Assembly (NCBI GenBank): GCA_964486455.1
Contig: CAZAMP010000054.1
Location: 1-27,231, forward strand
Length of the DNA: 27,231 nt
Direction: 5' to 3'
Origin: CAZAMP01 sp964486455
GTDB taxonomy: Bacteria; Eisenbacteria; RBG-16-71-46; CAZAMP01
The notes under the pieces were generated by a model that had not been told where the DNA came from, did no database searches, and was given only the letters and a program-made list of their open reading frames with translations. The position numbers and the translations under genes were made by a program. Positions 19,745 to 27,032 of this stretch are shown piece by piece. Numbering within the stretch: position 1 is the first letter of the stretch; every line of letters starts with the position of its first letter.

Positions 19745-20986
19745 ATGAAGAAGATGGTGCGAACCATAATGATCGGCGCGGCGCTCGTTCTGACCGCCGC
19801 GCCCGCCGCCGAAGCCGAGATCGGATGGCACGGCTTCGTCGAGGGCGCTTACGGCGCGCGCGTGGTCACCGATCCGAAGTTCGAGGGAAGAAAAGACTAC
19901 ACGCTTCAGGAGACGCGGGCACAGCTCCGCCTAGAACACTTCGGGCCGGTCGGCGAATCATTCGTTCGACTGGATCTCACGCAGGACCAGGTGGCGTCGA
20001 ACGACACGGACGTCGCGATCCGCGAGGGGTACCTTCGCTTCACGACGCTCGGAGACAAGCTCACGGTGAAGGCCGGTCGCCAGGCGCTCACGTGGGGAAC
20101 GGGAGACCTCGTCTTCATCAACGACCTCTTTCCCAAGGACTGGGTGTCGTTCTTCGTCGGGCGTGAAGATCAGTACCTGAAGGCGCCGGTGGACGCGGTC
20201 CGGCTAGGAATCTACGGCCTTCCCATGGACGCGGACGTCGTGCTGGCGCCGCAGTTCACGCCGGATCGCCTTCCGACCGGGGAGCGCCTTTCGTTCTACG
20301 TGCCGCCGATGGTTCAGCTGGCGTCGCCGCTGATGCCCGCATCGGTCGTGGAAAACGGCGAACTGAGCGTCAAGCTATCGCGCTACGTCGGAAACTGGAG
20401 CCTCGCGCTCTACGGATACAGCGGCTTCTTCAAGACCCCGATCGGACTCACCACGCAGATGCACTCGTACTACCCTGAGCTCTCCGTCTACGGTGCGAGC
20501 CTCCGCGGCGGTCTGCTCTCGGGCGTGGTCTGGGTCGAAGGCGGGCTCTACGACTCGCGCGATGATCGTGACGGCGACAACCCGTTCGTGCCGAACGGTT
20601 CGCTACGGTACTTGGCGGGCTATGAGCGTCAGTGGCTCCCCGACTTCAACATCGGGCTCCAGTACTACGGCGAGCGGATGAGTGATCACGCCAGTTACGT
20701 GGCCGCGCTTCCCGCCGGCATGCGCGAGGAGGATGAATTCCGCCACCTCGTCACCGCCCGGTTCGAGAAAATGCTCCACTACCAAACCATCCGTCTTTCG
20801 CTTTTTGCTTTCTACTCGCCGACCGATGAGGACGTCCACATTCGCGGGATGGCGAGCTACCGGCTCTCGGACGAGGTCGAGGTCGCCGCCGGCGGCAACG
20901 TCTTCGACGGAAAGCGTAACGACACGCAGTTCGGGCAGTTCGATGCCAACGACAATCTTTACCTGCGCCTCAGGTATGTATTTTAG
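19745..20986 (+). CDS. Outer-membrane beta-barrel protein (DUF1302/porin-like)
   Basis: A 413-residue protein with signal peptide (MIGAALVLTAAPAAEA, then EIGWHGFVEGAYG) and alternating hydrophobic strands to the C-terminus, which ends LYLRLRYVF, with the terminal aromatic residue recognised by the Bam machinery. Family-like features are VRLDLTQDQVASNDTDVAIREGYL, LTVKAGRQALTWGTGD (a 'GRQxLxWG' strand common to barrel proteins of this group) and FINDLFPKDW. GGGGAGGG is seven bases before the ATG and the gap to the LolA-like gene is 14 bases. As third member of the operon it probably provides the outer-membrane step or receptor of the export path. Its exact family (DUF1302 or a relative) cannot be fixed by eye. 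Confidence 0.8.
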   Translation: MKKMVRTIMIGAALVLTAAPAAEAEIGWHGFVEGAYGARVVTDPKFEGRKDYTLQETRAQLRLEHFGPVGESFVRLDLTQDQVASNDTDVAIREGYLRFTTLGDKLTVKAGRQALTWGTGDLVFINDLFPKDWVSFFVGREDQYLKAPVDAVRLGIYGLPMDADVVLAPQFTPDRLPTGERLSFYVPPMVQLASPLMPASVVENGELSVKLSRYVGNWSLALYGYSGFFKTPIGLTTQMHSYYPELSVYGASLRGGLLSGVVWVEGGLYDSRDDRDGDNPFVPNGSLRYLAGYERQWLPDFNIGLQYYGERMSDHASYVAALPAGMREEDEFRHLVTARFEKMLHYQTIRLSLFAFYSPTDEDVHIRGMASYRLSDEVEVAAGGNVFDGKRNDTQFGQFDANDNLYLRLRYVF

Positions 20987-20998
20987 GAGGAATGACCG

Positions 20999-21205
20999 AT
21001 GACTCAGAAAGAGCTGTTTCGAGCCGTTGTCGGGCCGATGATCATCGTGAGCACGTTGCTGGGGATCTTCGTCACCCCGTGGGCCCTGGCATTCACGCTC
21101 TTTATTGGTGTAAACATGTTCCAGTCAGCCTTCACTAACTTCTGTCCGATGGATAATATGCTGAAGCGCTCGGGTCGGCCCGGATGCCCAGAGGTTCAGC
21201 AGTAG
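20999..21205 (+). CDS. DUF2892/YgaP-like small inner-membrane protein
   Basis: A 68-residue protein with two hydrophobic segments (VGPMIIVSTLLGIFVTPWAL and FTLFIGVNMFQSAF) and the conserved tail NFCPMDNMLKRSG, which is the signature of the DUF2892 domain also found after rhodanese in YgaP. Its AGGAGG begins inside the stop codon of the barrel gene (20985-20990), eight bases before the ATG, so it is translated as part of the same operon. Two cysteines (NFC and PGC) near the C-terminus could bind metal or sulfur; this is inference. Its role in the export operon is unknown. Confidence 0.87.
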   Translation: MTQKELFRAVVGPMIIVSTLLGIFVTPWALAFTLFIGVNMFQSAFTNFCPMDNMLKRSGRPGCPEVQQ

Positions 21206-21245
21206 CAGCACGGAACATCACATGCGACATCGCACGGAGAGAAAG

Positions 21246-21332
21246 ATGGACGCGCTCTGGTTGGTCGGCATTCTCGTCGGCTACATAGTATTGAACTGGT
21301 TCATTCTGCCGAAGCTCGGCGTTTCGACGTGA
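21246..21332 (+). CDS. 28-residue single-membrane-segment peptide ending at TGA
   Basis: The reading frame MDALWLVGILVGYIVLNWFI then LPKLGVST is one transmembrane segment followed by a short LPKLGV tail. GGAG is six bases before the ATG, and it lies 40 bases after the DUF2892 gene, which argues that it is real and translated. Small proteins with an 'LPxLGVPT' tail occur beside DUF2892 genes in other bacteria, to my recollection with a cysteine right after that tail. Here the next codon is TGA, followed 12 bases later by a hairpin, so selenocysteine insertion is a conceivable alternative. The function is unknown. Confidence 0.6.
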   Translation: MDALWLVGILVGYIVLNWFILPKLGVST

Positions 21333-21344
21333 GCGGTTCCCCCA

Positions 21345-21363
21345 CCGGCCGCGGGACGGCCGG
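21345..21363 (+). promoter_or_regulatory. Hairpin 12 bases after the TGA of the small peptide
   Basis: CCGGCCG (21345-21351) and CGGCCGG (21357-21363) form a perfect 7-bp stem with the loop CGGGA. No T-run follows. It could be a minor transcript-end structure. It also meets rough bacterial SECIS limits (apical loop 19 bases after the UGA, a G within the first two loop bases). Confidence 0.35.
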
Positions 21364-21410
21364 AGAAGACGACCGCGTGTAGCACTGATAATACCCCTTC
21401 TGCTTCCGAT

Positions 21411-21443
21411 GAGGCCCGGCCCCGCTAGCGCGGGCCGGGCCTC
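21411..21443. terminator. Strong GC hairpin between convergent transcripts
   Basis: GAGGCCCGGCCC (21411-21422) pairs perfectly with GGGCCGGGCCTC (21432-21443), a 12-bp stem with a 9-base loop. It lies between the end of the RND operon and the convergent 90-residue secreted protein gene, so it probably ends both. No long T-run flanks either side. Confidence 0.65.
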
Positions 21444-21467
21444 TCGTCGTACGCTGAAACGGTTTCG

Positions 21468-21740
21468 CTACTTGATCAGCGTGATCTTCCGACGGACCTT
21501 CGCTCTAGCTTCATTCAGCTCGACGAAGTAGCGCCCGCTGGGCACTGCCTCGCCGCCGTCACAATCGTCTTCGGTCGTCGTCGTGAGCCAAACGATGCAA
21601 CCGGATTCTTCGAATGGGTCGTCACACATGTAGGTGTCTTCATCATCTAGCCAGAGTTCAATGACTTCCTCCGCGCTCACTCCAGCAACGGCCATGAGGC
21701 AGCACGCCGCCGCGGCAATCAGAAACCGCTGGATCCTCAT
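21468..21740 (-). CDS. Short secreted protein with an isolated C-terminal sorting tail
   Basis: A 90-residue protein with signal peptide FLIAAAACCLMAVAGVSA, a short acidic middle with three cysteines (TYMCDDPFEESGCIVWL, DDCDGG) and the ending VPSGRYFVELNEARAKVRR then KITLIK. That ending matches the final 25 or so residues of the two large beta-helix proteins of this window (VPSGVYFVRL … RRVVLVR; SPGTYFVRL … KRVVLLR), but here almost nothing of the FlgD-like domain precedes it. GGAGGAG lies three bases before the ATG, a very good ribosome site, so it looks expressed. It may be a genuine small exported protein or the product of a large internal deletion. The function is unknown. Confidence 0.7.
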   Translation of the reverse strand: MRIQRFLIAAAACCLMAVAGVSAEEVIELWLDDEDTYMCDDPFEESGCIVWLTTTTEDDCDGGEAVPSGRYFVELNEARAKVRRKITLIK

Positions 21741-21841
21741 CGTCTCCTCCTTTGGGCGGCATTGCTCCGACCTGGTTTCCGCGATCCGATGGGAGGAGTC
21801 TAGGAAGACGGCATTACGCGAAGACTACTCGGGGAGGACAT

Positions 21842-21874
21842 GCCGTATCCTCCCGTGGGGAGGGAAGATACGGC
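21842..21874. terminator. Stem-loop after the CoA-transferase gene
   Basis: GCCGTATC (21842-21849) pairs with GATACGGC (21867-21874); inside, CTCCC can pair with GGGAG. It lies 17 bases past the minus-strand stop codon at 21891. On the minus strand no T-run follows, so it is a plausible but not classical terminator. Confidence 0.5.
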
Positions 21875-21890
21875 TTGAGGTCTTGTGCGT

Positions 21891-23810
21891 TTATCGGGGA
21901 CCTGGATTGGCGTTCTGTTTGTCCTCAGCCCCACGCTCGCGCCGCCGCGTCTTGGCCTTCTCGTCGAACATCCAGGTGAGCTTGTAGACGCCCGAATCCT
22001 CGTCGAAGACGAGCGGCAGGCCTTGGGCGCGAATGAAGTTGATGAGCCCTCTATTCGCGGGAACGATTTCGGTTTCGAAACCGATAACGCCATTCCGCTC
22101 GGCATGGAAGCGGAGTCGGTCGAGGATATAGCGTCCCATCCCGCCTCGGCGTGCGGATTCGCCGACGACGACCGCGACGTCGGCCATCTGGGTACGTTCG
22201 TTGAGGTGGTAACGGCCGACGGCCGCGATGTGCTCGCCTTTCCCTTCCACGCTGAAGACCGCGAGCGCGAAGCGGCGCTTGTAGTCCAACGTGCAAAGCC
22301 GGATGGCCTCTTCTCGCGGCATCGCCGTCTTCGGCTGCCGGTATCTCCCGTAGATCGTCTCGGGCGTGTGGGAGTAGAAGAACTCCATCAACCGATCCGT
22401 GTCTGCCGAGCGCAGAGGACGAACGAGCTGCGGTTCCGTATCGAAGACATGCCGCACCTCCATGTCGTCGGGATATCGAATACGCTCGGAGGGCAGCTCC
22501 CACTCCACCGGGACGTAGTGCCGCTCGACCGCAGCCGCCCGCAGCTCCGGCCGGAAATCGGGGTGGGCGATCTCGATGAGCGCCATGCTCCGCTCTCGGA
22601 TCGACTTCCCGTGCAGGTAGGCGATACCGAACTCCGTCACGACGTAGTGCACGTCACCCCGGCTCGTAACCACGCCCGCGCCCGGGCTGAGCTCGGGAAC
22701 GATGCGTGAGACAGTGCCTTTCTTGGCGGTGGAGGGAAGCGCGATAATCGGCTTTCCGCCGGGGCTCATCGCTGAGCCGCGGATGAAGTCGACCTGTCCT
22801 CCAATGCCGGAGTAGAACTTCCCGCCCATCGAATCCGCGCACACCTGACCGGTGATGTCGACCTGGATCGCCGAGTTGATGCTTACCATCTTCTCGTTCT
22901 GCGCGATGATGCGCGGCGAGTTCACGTAGGCCGTCTGGTGGAACTCGAAAAAGGGATTGTCATCGAGGAAGTCGTAGAGCTGCTGCGTTCCCATGGCGAA
23001 GCTCGAGACGGCCTTGCCGGGGTGAAGTCCCTTTCGTCTGTTCGTGATCGCGCCCTGCTTGATGAGATCCACGACACCGTCGCTGAACATCTCGGTGTGA
23101 ATGCCGAGGTCGCGTCTCGTTCCGAGAACACTCAAGACCGCGTTCGGTATGTTCCCGATTCCCATCTGGAGCGTGGCGCCGTCTTCGATGAGTGAGGCGA
23201 CGTGGCGGCCGATCGCCATCGATGTCTCGTCGATCGTGTCGGCCTGGAGCTCGAGTAGCGGCGCTTCGTGCTCGACGAAGTGATCGATCCGCGAGACGTG
23301 GATGAACGTGTCGCCGTGAACGCGAGGCATGCTCGGATTTACCTGCGCGATGACACGCGACGCCGCCGCGATACCCGAGACGGCGATGTCGGGATGGATC
23401 CCGAGGCTACAGTAGCCGAAGTTATCCGGAGGGGAGACCATCACCATCGCGACGTCGAGTCGCATCTGTTGCGACGTGAAGAGCTCCGGGATCTCACTGA
23501 GGAACACGGGTATGAAGTCCGCCCGACCCGCGTTCACGGCATTGCGCACGTTCTTCCCGATGAAAAAGGCGCAATGGCGAAAGCTGCCTTCGTACTTCTC
23601 GTCGACGTATGGAGCGATGCCAAACGTTAAAAGATGGACGAGTTCGACATCAGACAGCTCAGGGGCCCGCTTCACGAGTGCCTCGAGCAACGACTCAGGG
23701 GCGGCGCAGCCGGATCCGACCAGGATCCGCTGGCCGGATCTGACCACCCGGACGGCTTCGTCGGGTGTGGTGATGCGGCCTTCGTAGATCGACCGCGCGT
23801 TCGTATCCAT
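21891..23810 (-). CDS. Acetyl-CoA hydrolase/4-hydroxybutyrate-type CoA-transferase fused to a GNAT acetyltransferase domain
   Basis: A 639-residue two-domain enzyme. Residues about 1-440 are a class I CoA-transferase/acetyl-CoA hydrolase: the N-terminal GQRILVGSGCAAPESLLEAL, the middle MGIGNIPNAVLSVL, the catalytic-glutamate region GIHTEMFSDGVVDLIKQGA, then GIGGQVDFIRGSAMSPGGK and the C-terminal YVVTEFGIAYLHGKSIRERS. Residues about 460-620 are a GNAT fold: VRPLRSADTDRLMEFFYS, then VVVGESARRGGMGRYILDRL with the acetyl-CoA pyrophosphate loop RRGGMG. It moves CoA between carboxylic acids (for example acetate and 4-hydroxybutyrate or butyrate); the GNAT part could regulate it or acetylate another target. 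I use ATG 23810 because GGAGAA is five bases upstream; the earlier ATG at 23822 has none. A 19-bp palindrome lies 29 bases upstream. Confidence 0.93.
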   Translation of the reverse strand: MDTNARSIYEGRITTPDEAVRVVRSGQRILVGSGCAAPESLLEALVKRAPELSDVELVHLLTFGIAPYVDEKYEGSFRHCAFFIGKNVRNAVNAGRADFIPVFLSEIPELFTSQQMRLDVAMVMVSPPDNFGYCSLGIHPDIAVSGIAAASRVIAQVNPSMPRVHGDTFIHVSRIDHFVEHEAPLLELQADTIDETSMAIGRHVASLIEDGATLQMGIGNIPNAVLSVLGTRRDLGIHTEMFSDGVVDLIKQGAITNRRKGLHPGKAVSSFAMGTQQLYDFLDDNPFFEFHQTAYVNSPRIIAQNEKMVSINSAIQVDITGQVCADSMGGKFYSGIGGQVDFIRGSAMSPGGKPIIALPSTAKKGTVSRIVPELSPGAGVVTSRGDVHYVVTEFGIAYLHGKSIRERSMALIEIAHPDFRPELRAAAVERHYVPVEWELPSERIRYPDDMEVRHVFDTEPQLVRPLRSADTDRLMEFFYSHTPETIYGRYRQPKTAMPREEAIRLCTLDYKRRFALAVFSVEGKGEHIAAVGRYHLNERTQMADVAVVVGESARRGGMGRYILDRLRFHAERNGVIGFETEIVPANRGLINFIRAQGLPLVFDEDSGVYKLTWMFDEKAKTRRRERGAEDKQNANPGPR

Positions 23811-23838
23811 GCCATTCTCCATCGTTCAGACGCCAGAT

Positions 23839-23857
23839 CGATGATGGTCCATCATCG
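23839..23857. promoter_or_regulatory. Perfect palindrome CGATGATGG-T-CCATCATCG, likely operator
   Basis: Two 9-bp arms are exact reverse complements around one base. It lies 29 bases before the CoA-transferase ATG on the minus strand, in the expected 5' leader or core promoter. With almost no loop it looks more like a dimeric-repressor site than an RNA hairpin, although a 7-bp stem with loop GGTCC is possible. Confidence 0.55.
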
Positions 23858-23982
23858 TGAACCCTCGAATGTGCGTGCAAAGCGTCAAGCCACAACCCAT
23901 CTGCCACTAACTGCTTATGGCATCAGAGCGCTCCCGATTCGGGCGCCGAAAAGGGTAGCATAAGAATATCTTTGTGTAGAAC

Positions 23983-24002
23983 TATAAAATTCCAATTTGG
24001 AA
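23983..24002 (+). promoter_or_regulatory. TATAAA box followed by a TTCCAA-T-TTGGAA palindrome
   Basis: TATAAA (23983-23988) resembles a -10 element and is followed directly by the 13-bp palindrome at 23990-24002, which would overlap the transcription start. It is 200 bases before the 2-oxoacid oxidoreductase ATG. No good -35 is visible. Confidence 0.35.
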
Positions 24003-24202
24003 GACGATCCAGACGTCGTAAACTATCAAAAATCCAGTGAGCTATTCATGCTAGACTGGCGCGTTCGCATTGGCCTCGAGCCGATCGCCTTCTCGTCGTC
24101 CAAACTTCGGCAACCCAATTCGCCAATAGCTCCTCTCCGGGCTCATCCGGGAGTGCCGGCGTCCGCCGGCCAGTGGGTTGCCTTGTGGAAAGGATCACGC
24201 AT

Positions 24203-25582
24203 ATGGCCACAAAAACCAAACCCAAACCGGTCCTGTTGCCGGAGCTGTGCAAGGGCTGCGGCAGATGCATAACCGCCTGTCCAAAGGACTGCATCCACGA
24301 GGGAACGGAGATCAACCAGGATTCCGGTCTCGTCCCCATCGTGATCGACTGGGAGGTCTGCAATGGCTGTGGGCTATGCGTATCCGCGTGCCCCGAGCCG
24401 TATGGCCTGACCCCCGGCGAATACGAGCTGGAAGATCCGGCGAAGCTCTTCGGCGAGCGGCCGAAGCCGCCCGCGGCGCCCGATCCGATCCCCGACGAGC
24501 GGATACCGCTGCCGAGGTGTGAGCCGATGGTGCTCAAGGGCACACACGCGGCAGCGGTCGGCGCGATTCTAGCGGGCTGCCGCCACGTGTTCGGCTACCC
24601 GATCACGCCGTCGACCGAAGGGGCGGAGCTCATGGCTGCGCTTCAACCGAAGCTCGATGGTGTGTTCCTTCAGGCCGTGAGTGAGATTGCGACGATGAAC
24701 CTCATGTACGGCTGCGGCGGCGCGGGATTGCCGTCGATAACCTTCACGAGCTCACCGGGCTTCAGCCTGATGCTCGAAGGGATCTCGTACATGATCGGCG
24801 CGGAGGTGCCGTCGGTCATCATGAACGTGATGCGCGGCGGTCCGGGACTCGGCAACATCGCGCCGGAGCAGGCGGACATCAAGGTCGCGATCCGCGGGCT
24901 CGGTCACGGCAACACGCATGCCATCGTGCTGGCGCCAACCACTCCTCAGGAAATGCTGGACTTCACGATGCTGGCGTTCGAGTTGACCTTCAAGTACCGG
25001 AACCCGGTAGTCATCGTATCGGACGGCTATCTCGGCCAGATGACGGGCCGCGTCGAGCTTCCCGACTACATGATCAAGTCCGGGATCCCGAGCTGGGCGG
25101 TCTACGGTGACAAGGCGCACAAACACAATCTGATCAACTCGATCGTTCTCGACGAGAAGGACCTCGAAGATCACAACATGATGCTCGTCAACAAGTACTA
25201 CAAGATGGTCGAGAACGAGCAGCGGGCCAATCACTTTAAGACGGACGACGCCGAGGTTCTGCTCATCGCCTGCAACACTCCCGCTCGAATGGCGAAGGGG
25301 GCGACCGAGGACCTGCGTCAGCTCGGGATCAAGGCGGGAATGTTCCATCCCGTCACGATGTGGCCGTTTCCGATCCAGGAGCTGAAGCCGCTCCTGGACC
25401 ACGTGACAGATATCGTGGTTGTGGAGGCGAGCTATGGACAGATAGAGAATGAGGTCCGGCTCGCGCTCAGCCACGCGGATCTCAAACCACCGCGGATGCA
25501 TCACGTGAGGCACATGGGAGGGGTTCTCCCTCAGCAGGCCGAGATCGTCGATAAGGTTCGGGCAAGCATGGGGGTGAAATGA
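24203..25582 (+). CDS. 2-oxoacid:ferredoxin oxidoreductase, ferredoxin domain fused to alpha subunit
   Basis: A 459-residue subunit. Residues 1-75 are a two-cluster ferredoxin (CKGCGRCITACPKDC with cysteines 16, 19, 22, 26; CNGCGLCVSACPEP with 53, 56, 59, 63), equal to the delta subunit of four-subunit enzymes. The rest is the alpha subunit: KGTHAAAVGAILAGCRHVFG, YPITPSTEGAELMAAL, AVSEIATMNLMYGCGGAGLP, TFTSSPGFSLMLEGISYMIG, and a C-terminal transketolase-like domain (MFHPVTMWPFPIQELKPLL). With the next gene it oxidises a 2-oxoacid, likely 2-oxoglutarate or a branched-chain 2-oxoacid, to its acyl-CoA with ferredoxin as electron acceptor. I start at ATG 24203, which has AAAGGA eight bases upstream and gives the normal beginning. 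Stop and next start overlap. Confidence 0.92.
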   Translation: MATKTKPKPVLLPELCKGCGRCITACPKDCIHEGTEINQDSGLVPIVIDWEVCNGCGLCVSACPEPYGLTPGEYELEDPAKLFGERPKPPAAPDPIPDERIPLPRCEPMVLKGTHAAAVGAILAGCRHVFGYPITPSTEGAELMAALQPKLDGVFLQAVSEIATMNLMYGCGGAGLPSITFTSSPGFSLMLEGISYMIGAEVPSVIMNVMRGGPGLGNIAPEQADIKVAIRGLGHGNTHAIVLAPTTPQEMLDFTMLAFELTFKYRNPVVIVSDGYLGQMTGRVELPDYMIKSGIPSWAVYGDKAHKHNLINSIVLDEKDLEDHNMMLVNKYYKMVENEQRANHFKTDDAEVLLIACNTPARMAKGATEDLRQLGIKAGMFHPVTMWPFPIQELKPLLDHVTDIVVVEASYGQIENEVRLALSHADLKPPRMHHVRHMGGVLPQQAEIVDKVRASMGVK

Positions 25583-27027
25583 TGTCTGAGATCAAGAGCG
25601 CATTCTATCAGCATTTCGACCGCCACGCGCACGGCAAGGGCCTCAAGGGTGCATCCACGCACTATTGCCCGGGCTGCGGACACGGTCTGGCTCACAAATA
25701 TCTCGCCGAAGCGATCGATGAACTCGACATCGCCGATCGGACCATCATGATCTCGCCGGTCGGTTGCAGCGTGTTTCTCTACTACTACTTCGACACCGGG
25801 AACTCCCAGGCCGCCCACGGGCGCGCGCCGGCGGTCGGGTTGGGGCACAAGCTCGCCAATCCGAACTCGATCATCGTGAGCTACCAGGGCGACGGTGATC
25901 TAGCGTCGATCGGAATCGCCGAGATCATGTTCGCCGCGCAGCTGGGTGTACCGATCACGGTCGTCTTCATCAACAACGCCATCTACGGGATGACCGGCGG
26001 ACAGATGGCACCGACGACGCTGCTGGGGCAGAAGTCGACGACATCGCCGTACGGCAGGAGCCGCTACGAAGGGCTCCCGTCGAAGATGGCGGAGACGATC
26101 GCGACGTTCGACGCGCCGATTTACGTGGAGCGTGTCGCGCTCTTCGACCAGAAGACGCGGAAGAAAGCCAAGAAGGCGATCACCAAGGGGCTCCAACTTC
26201 AGATGGAAGCCCGCGGCTTCTCGTTCATCGAGGTGCTCGCGGAGTGCCCGACCCACCTCAAACTCTCGCCTCTCGAGACGATCGAGTGGGTGAAGGAGAA
26301 CATGGTCCCTATGTACCCGCTCGGCGTGTACAAGGACGAATCGCCCGAGCCCTGGTTCAAGCCTGAGAAGCCGAGCTTCGACTCCAAGGTCCTTCTGGAA
26401 ACGATCGAGGCGAGCGAGGTGACGCCCGAACGGTTCTGCAAGGCGTTTCCCACGCACCTTCATCCGAACGACGTGTCGTTGAAGCTCGCGGGGTCCGGAG
26501 GTGATGGTGCACAGACGGCGGCCATGATGATCGCGAAGGGTGCGATCAACGAGGGCTTCGACGCGACCCATATCCCGAGCTACGGCCCCGAGTCGCGGGG
26601 AGGCACGTCCTACGCGGATGTCCATGTCGCGGCGGAGGAAGTGCTGTCACCCGGAGCGCCGGAACCCAAGATCCTGCTCGCCTTCAACGCGCCCAGCCTC
26701 CACAAGTTCGGTCCGCTCGTCGCGGAGAACGGCATCATCATCTACGACCCGGGTGTAACTACAGACACGCCAGACGTGAAAGCCGGCGTGACGATGCATC
26801 CCGTGCCGATGACGGAGATCGCGTTGAGTCTCGGCAAGGCGGTCGTGAAGAACGTCGTGGCGCTCGGTGCGCTTCAGGCGGTGACGGATCTCCTCACGGA
26901 AGAGACGTTCCTCCAGACGATCCGGATCGCGCTTCAGTCCAAGTGCGCGATGATCCCGGTGAACGAGGAAGCGTTCAGGTGGGGGGTGAAGGCGGTCAAA
27001 GAGAATATCACTTCGTTTGCGGAGTAG
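25579..27027 (+). CDS. 2-oxoacid:ferredoxin oxidoreductase, TPP-binding beta subunit fused to gamma subunit
   Basis: A 482-residue partner of the preceding gene. Residues about 1-290 are the beta subunit: THYCPGCGHGLAHKYL (cysteines 30 and 33, cluster ligands of the family), SPVGCSVFLYYYFDTGN, the TPP/Mg motif GDGDLASIGIAEI (104-116) with INN at 131-133, then GMTGGQMAPTTLLGQKS. From about residue 305 a gamma domain follows: LKLAGSGGDGAQTAAMMIA, PSYGPESRGGTSYADVHV, APEPKILLAFNAPSLHKFG. Beta and gamma are separate genes in many four-subunit enzymes; here the whole enzyme is two chains. ATG 25579 overlaps the preceding stop (ATGATG), so translation is coupled; ATG 25582 is equally possible. 2-oxoglutarate and branched-chain 2-oxoacids cannot be told apart by eye. 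Confidence 0.92.
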   Translation: MMSEIKSAFYQHFDRHAHGKGLKGASTHYCPGCGHGLAHKYLAEAIDELDIADRTIMISPVGCSVFLYYYFDTGNSQAAHGRAPAVGLGHKLANPNSIIVSYQGDGDLASIGIAEIMFAAQLGVPITVVFINNAIYGMTGGQMAPTTLLGQKSTTSPYGRSRYEGLPSKMAETIATFDAPIYVERVALFDQKTRKKAKKAITKGLQLQMEARGFSFIEVLAECPTHLKLSPLETIEWVKENMVPMYPLGVYKDESPEPWFKPEKPSFDSKVLLETIEASEVTPERFCKAFPTHLHPNDVSLKLAGSGGDGAQTAAMMIAKGAINEGFDATHIPSYGPESRGGTSYADVHVAAEEVLSPGAPEPKILLAFNAPSLHKFGPLVAENGIIIYDPGVTTDTPDVKAGVTMHPVPMTEIALSLGKAVVKNVVALGALQAVTDLLTEETFLQTIRIALQSKCAMIPVNEEAFRWGVKAVKENITSFAE

Positions 27028-27032
27028 ACTTT

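Larger units (their letters stand above)
23811..24202. other. Divergent intergenic region between CoA-transferase and 2-oxoacid oxidoreductase genes
   Basis: These 392 bases hold no convincing gene. They contain the 19-bp palindrome near the CoA-transferase start, an AT-rich stretch at about 23960-24000 with a TATAAA box and a TTCCAA-T-TTGGAA palindrome, and a small hairpin (GCCGGC-GTCC-GCCGGC, 24155-24170) 32 bases before the next ATG. Promoters for both divergent genes should be here. Confidence 0.7.

Noticed and set aside
24046..24543. Minus-strand open frame covering the ferredoxin domain
   Set aside because: It overlaps the conserved cysteine motifs of the plus-strand gene and shows no family features.
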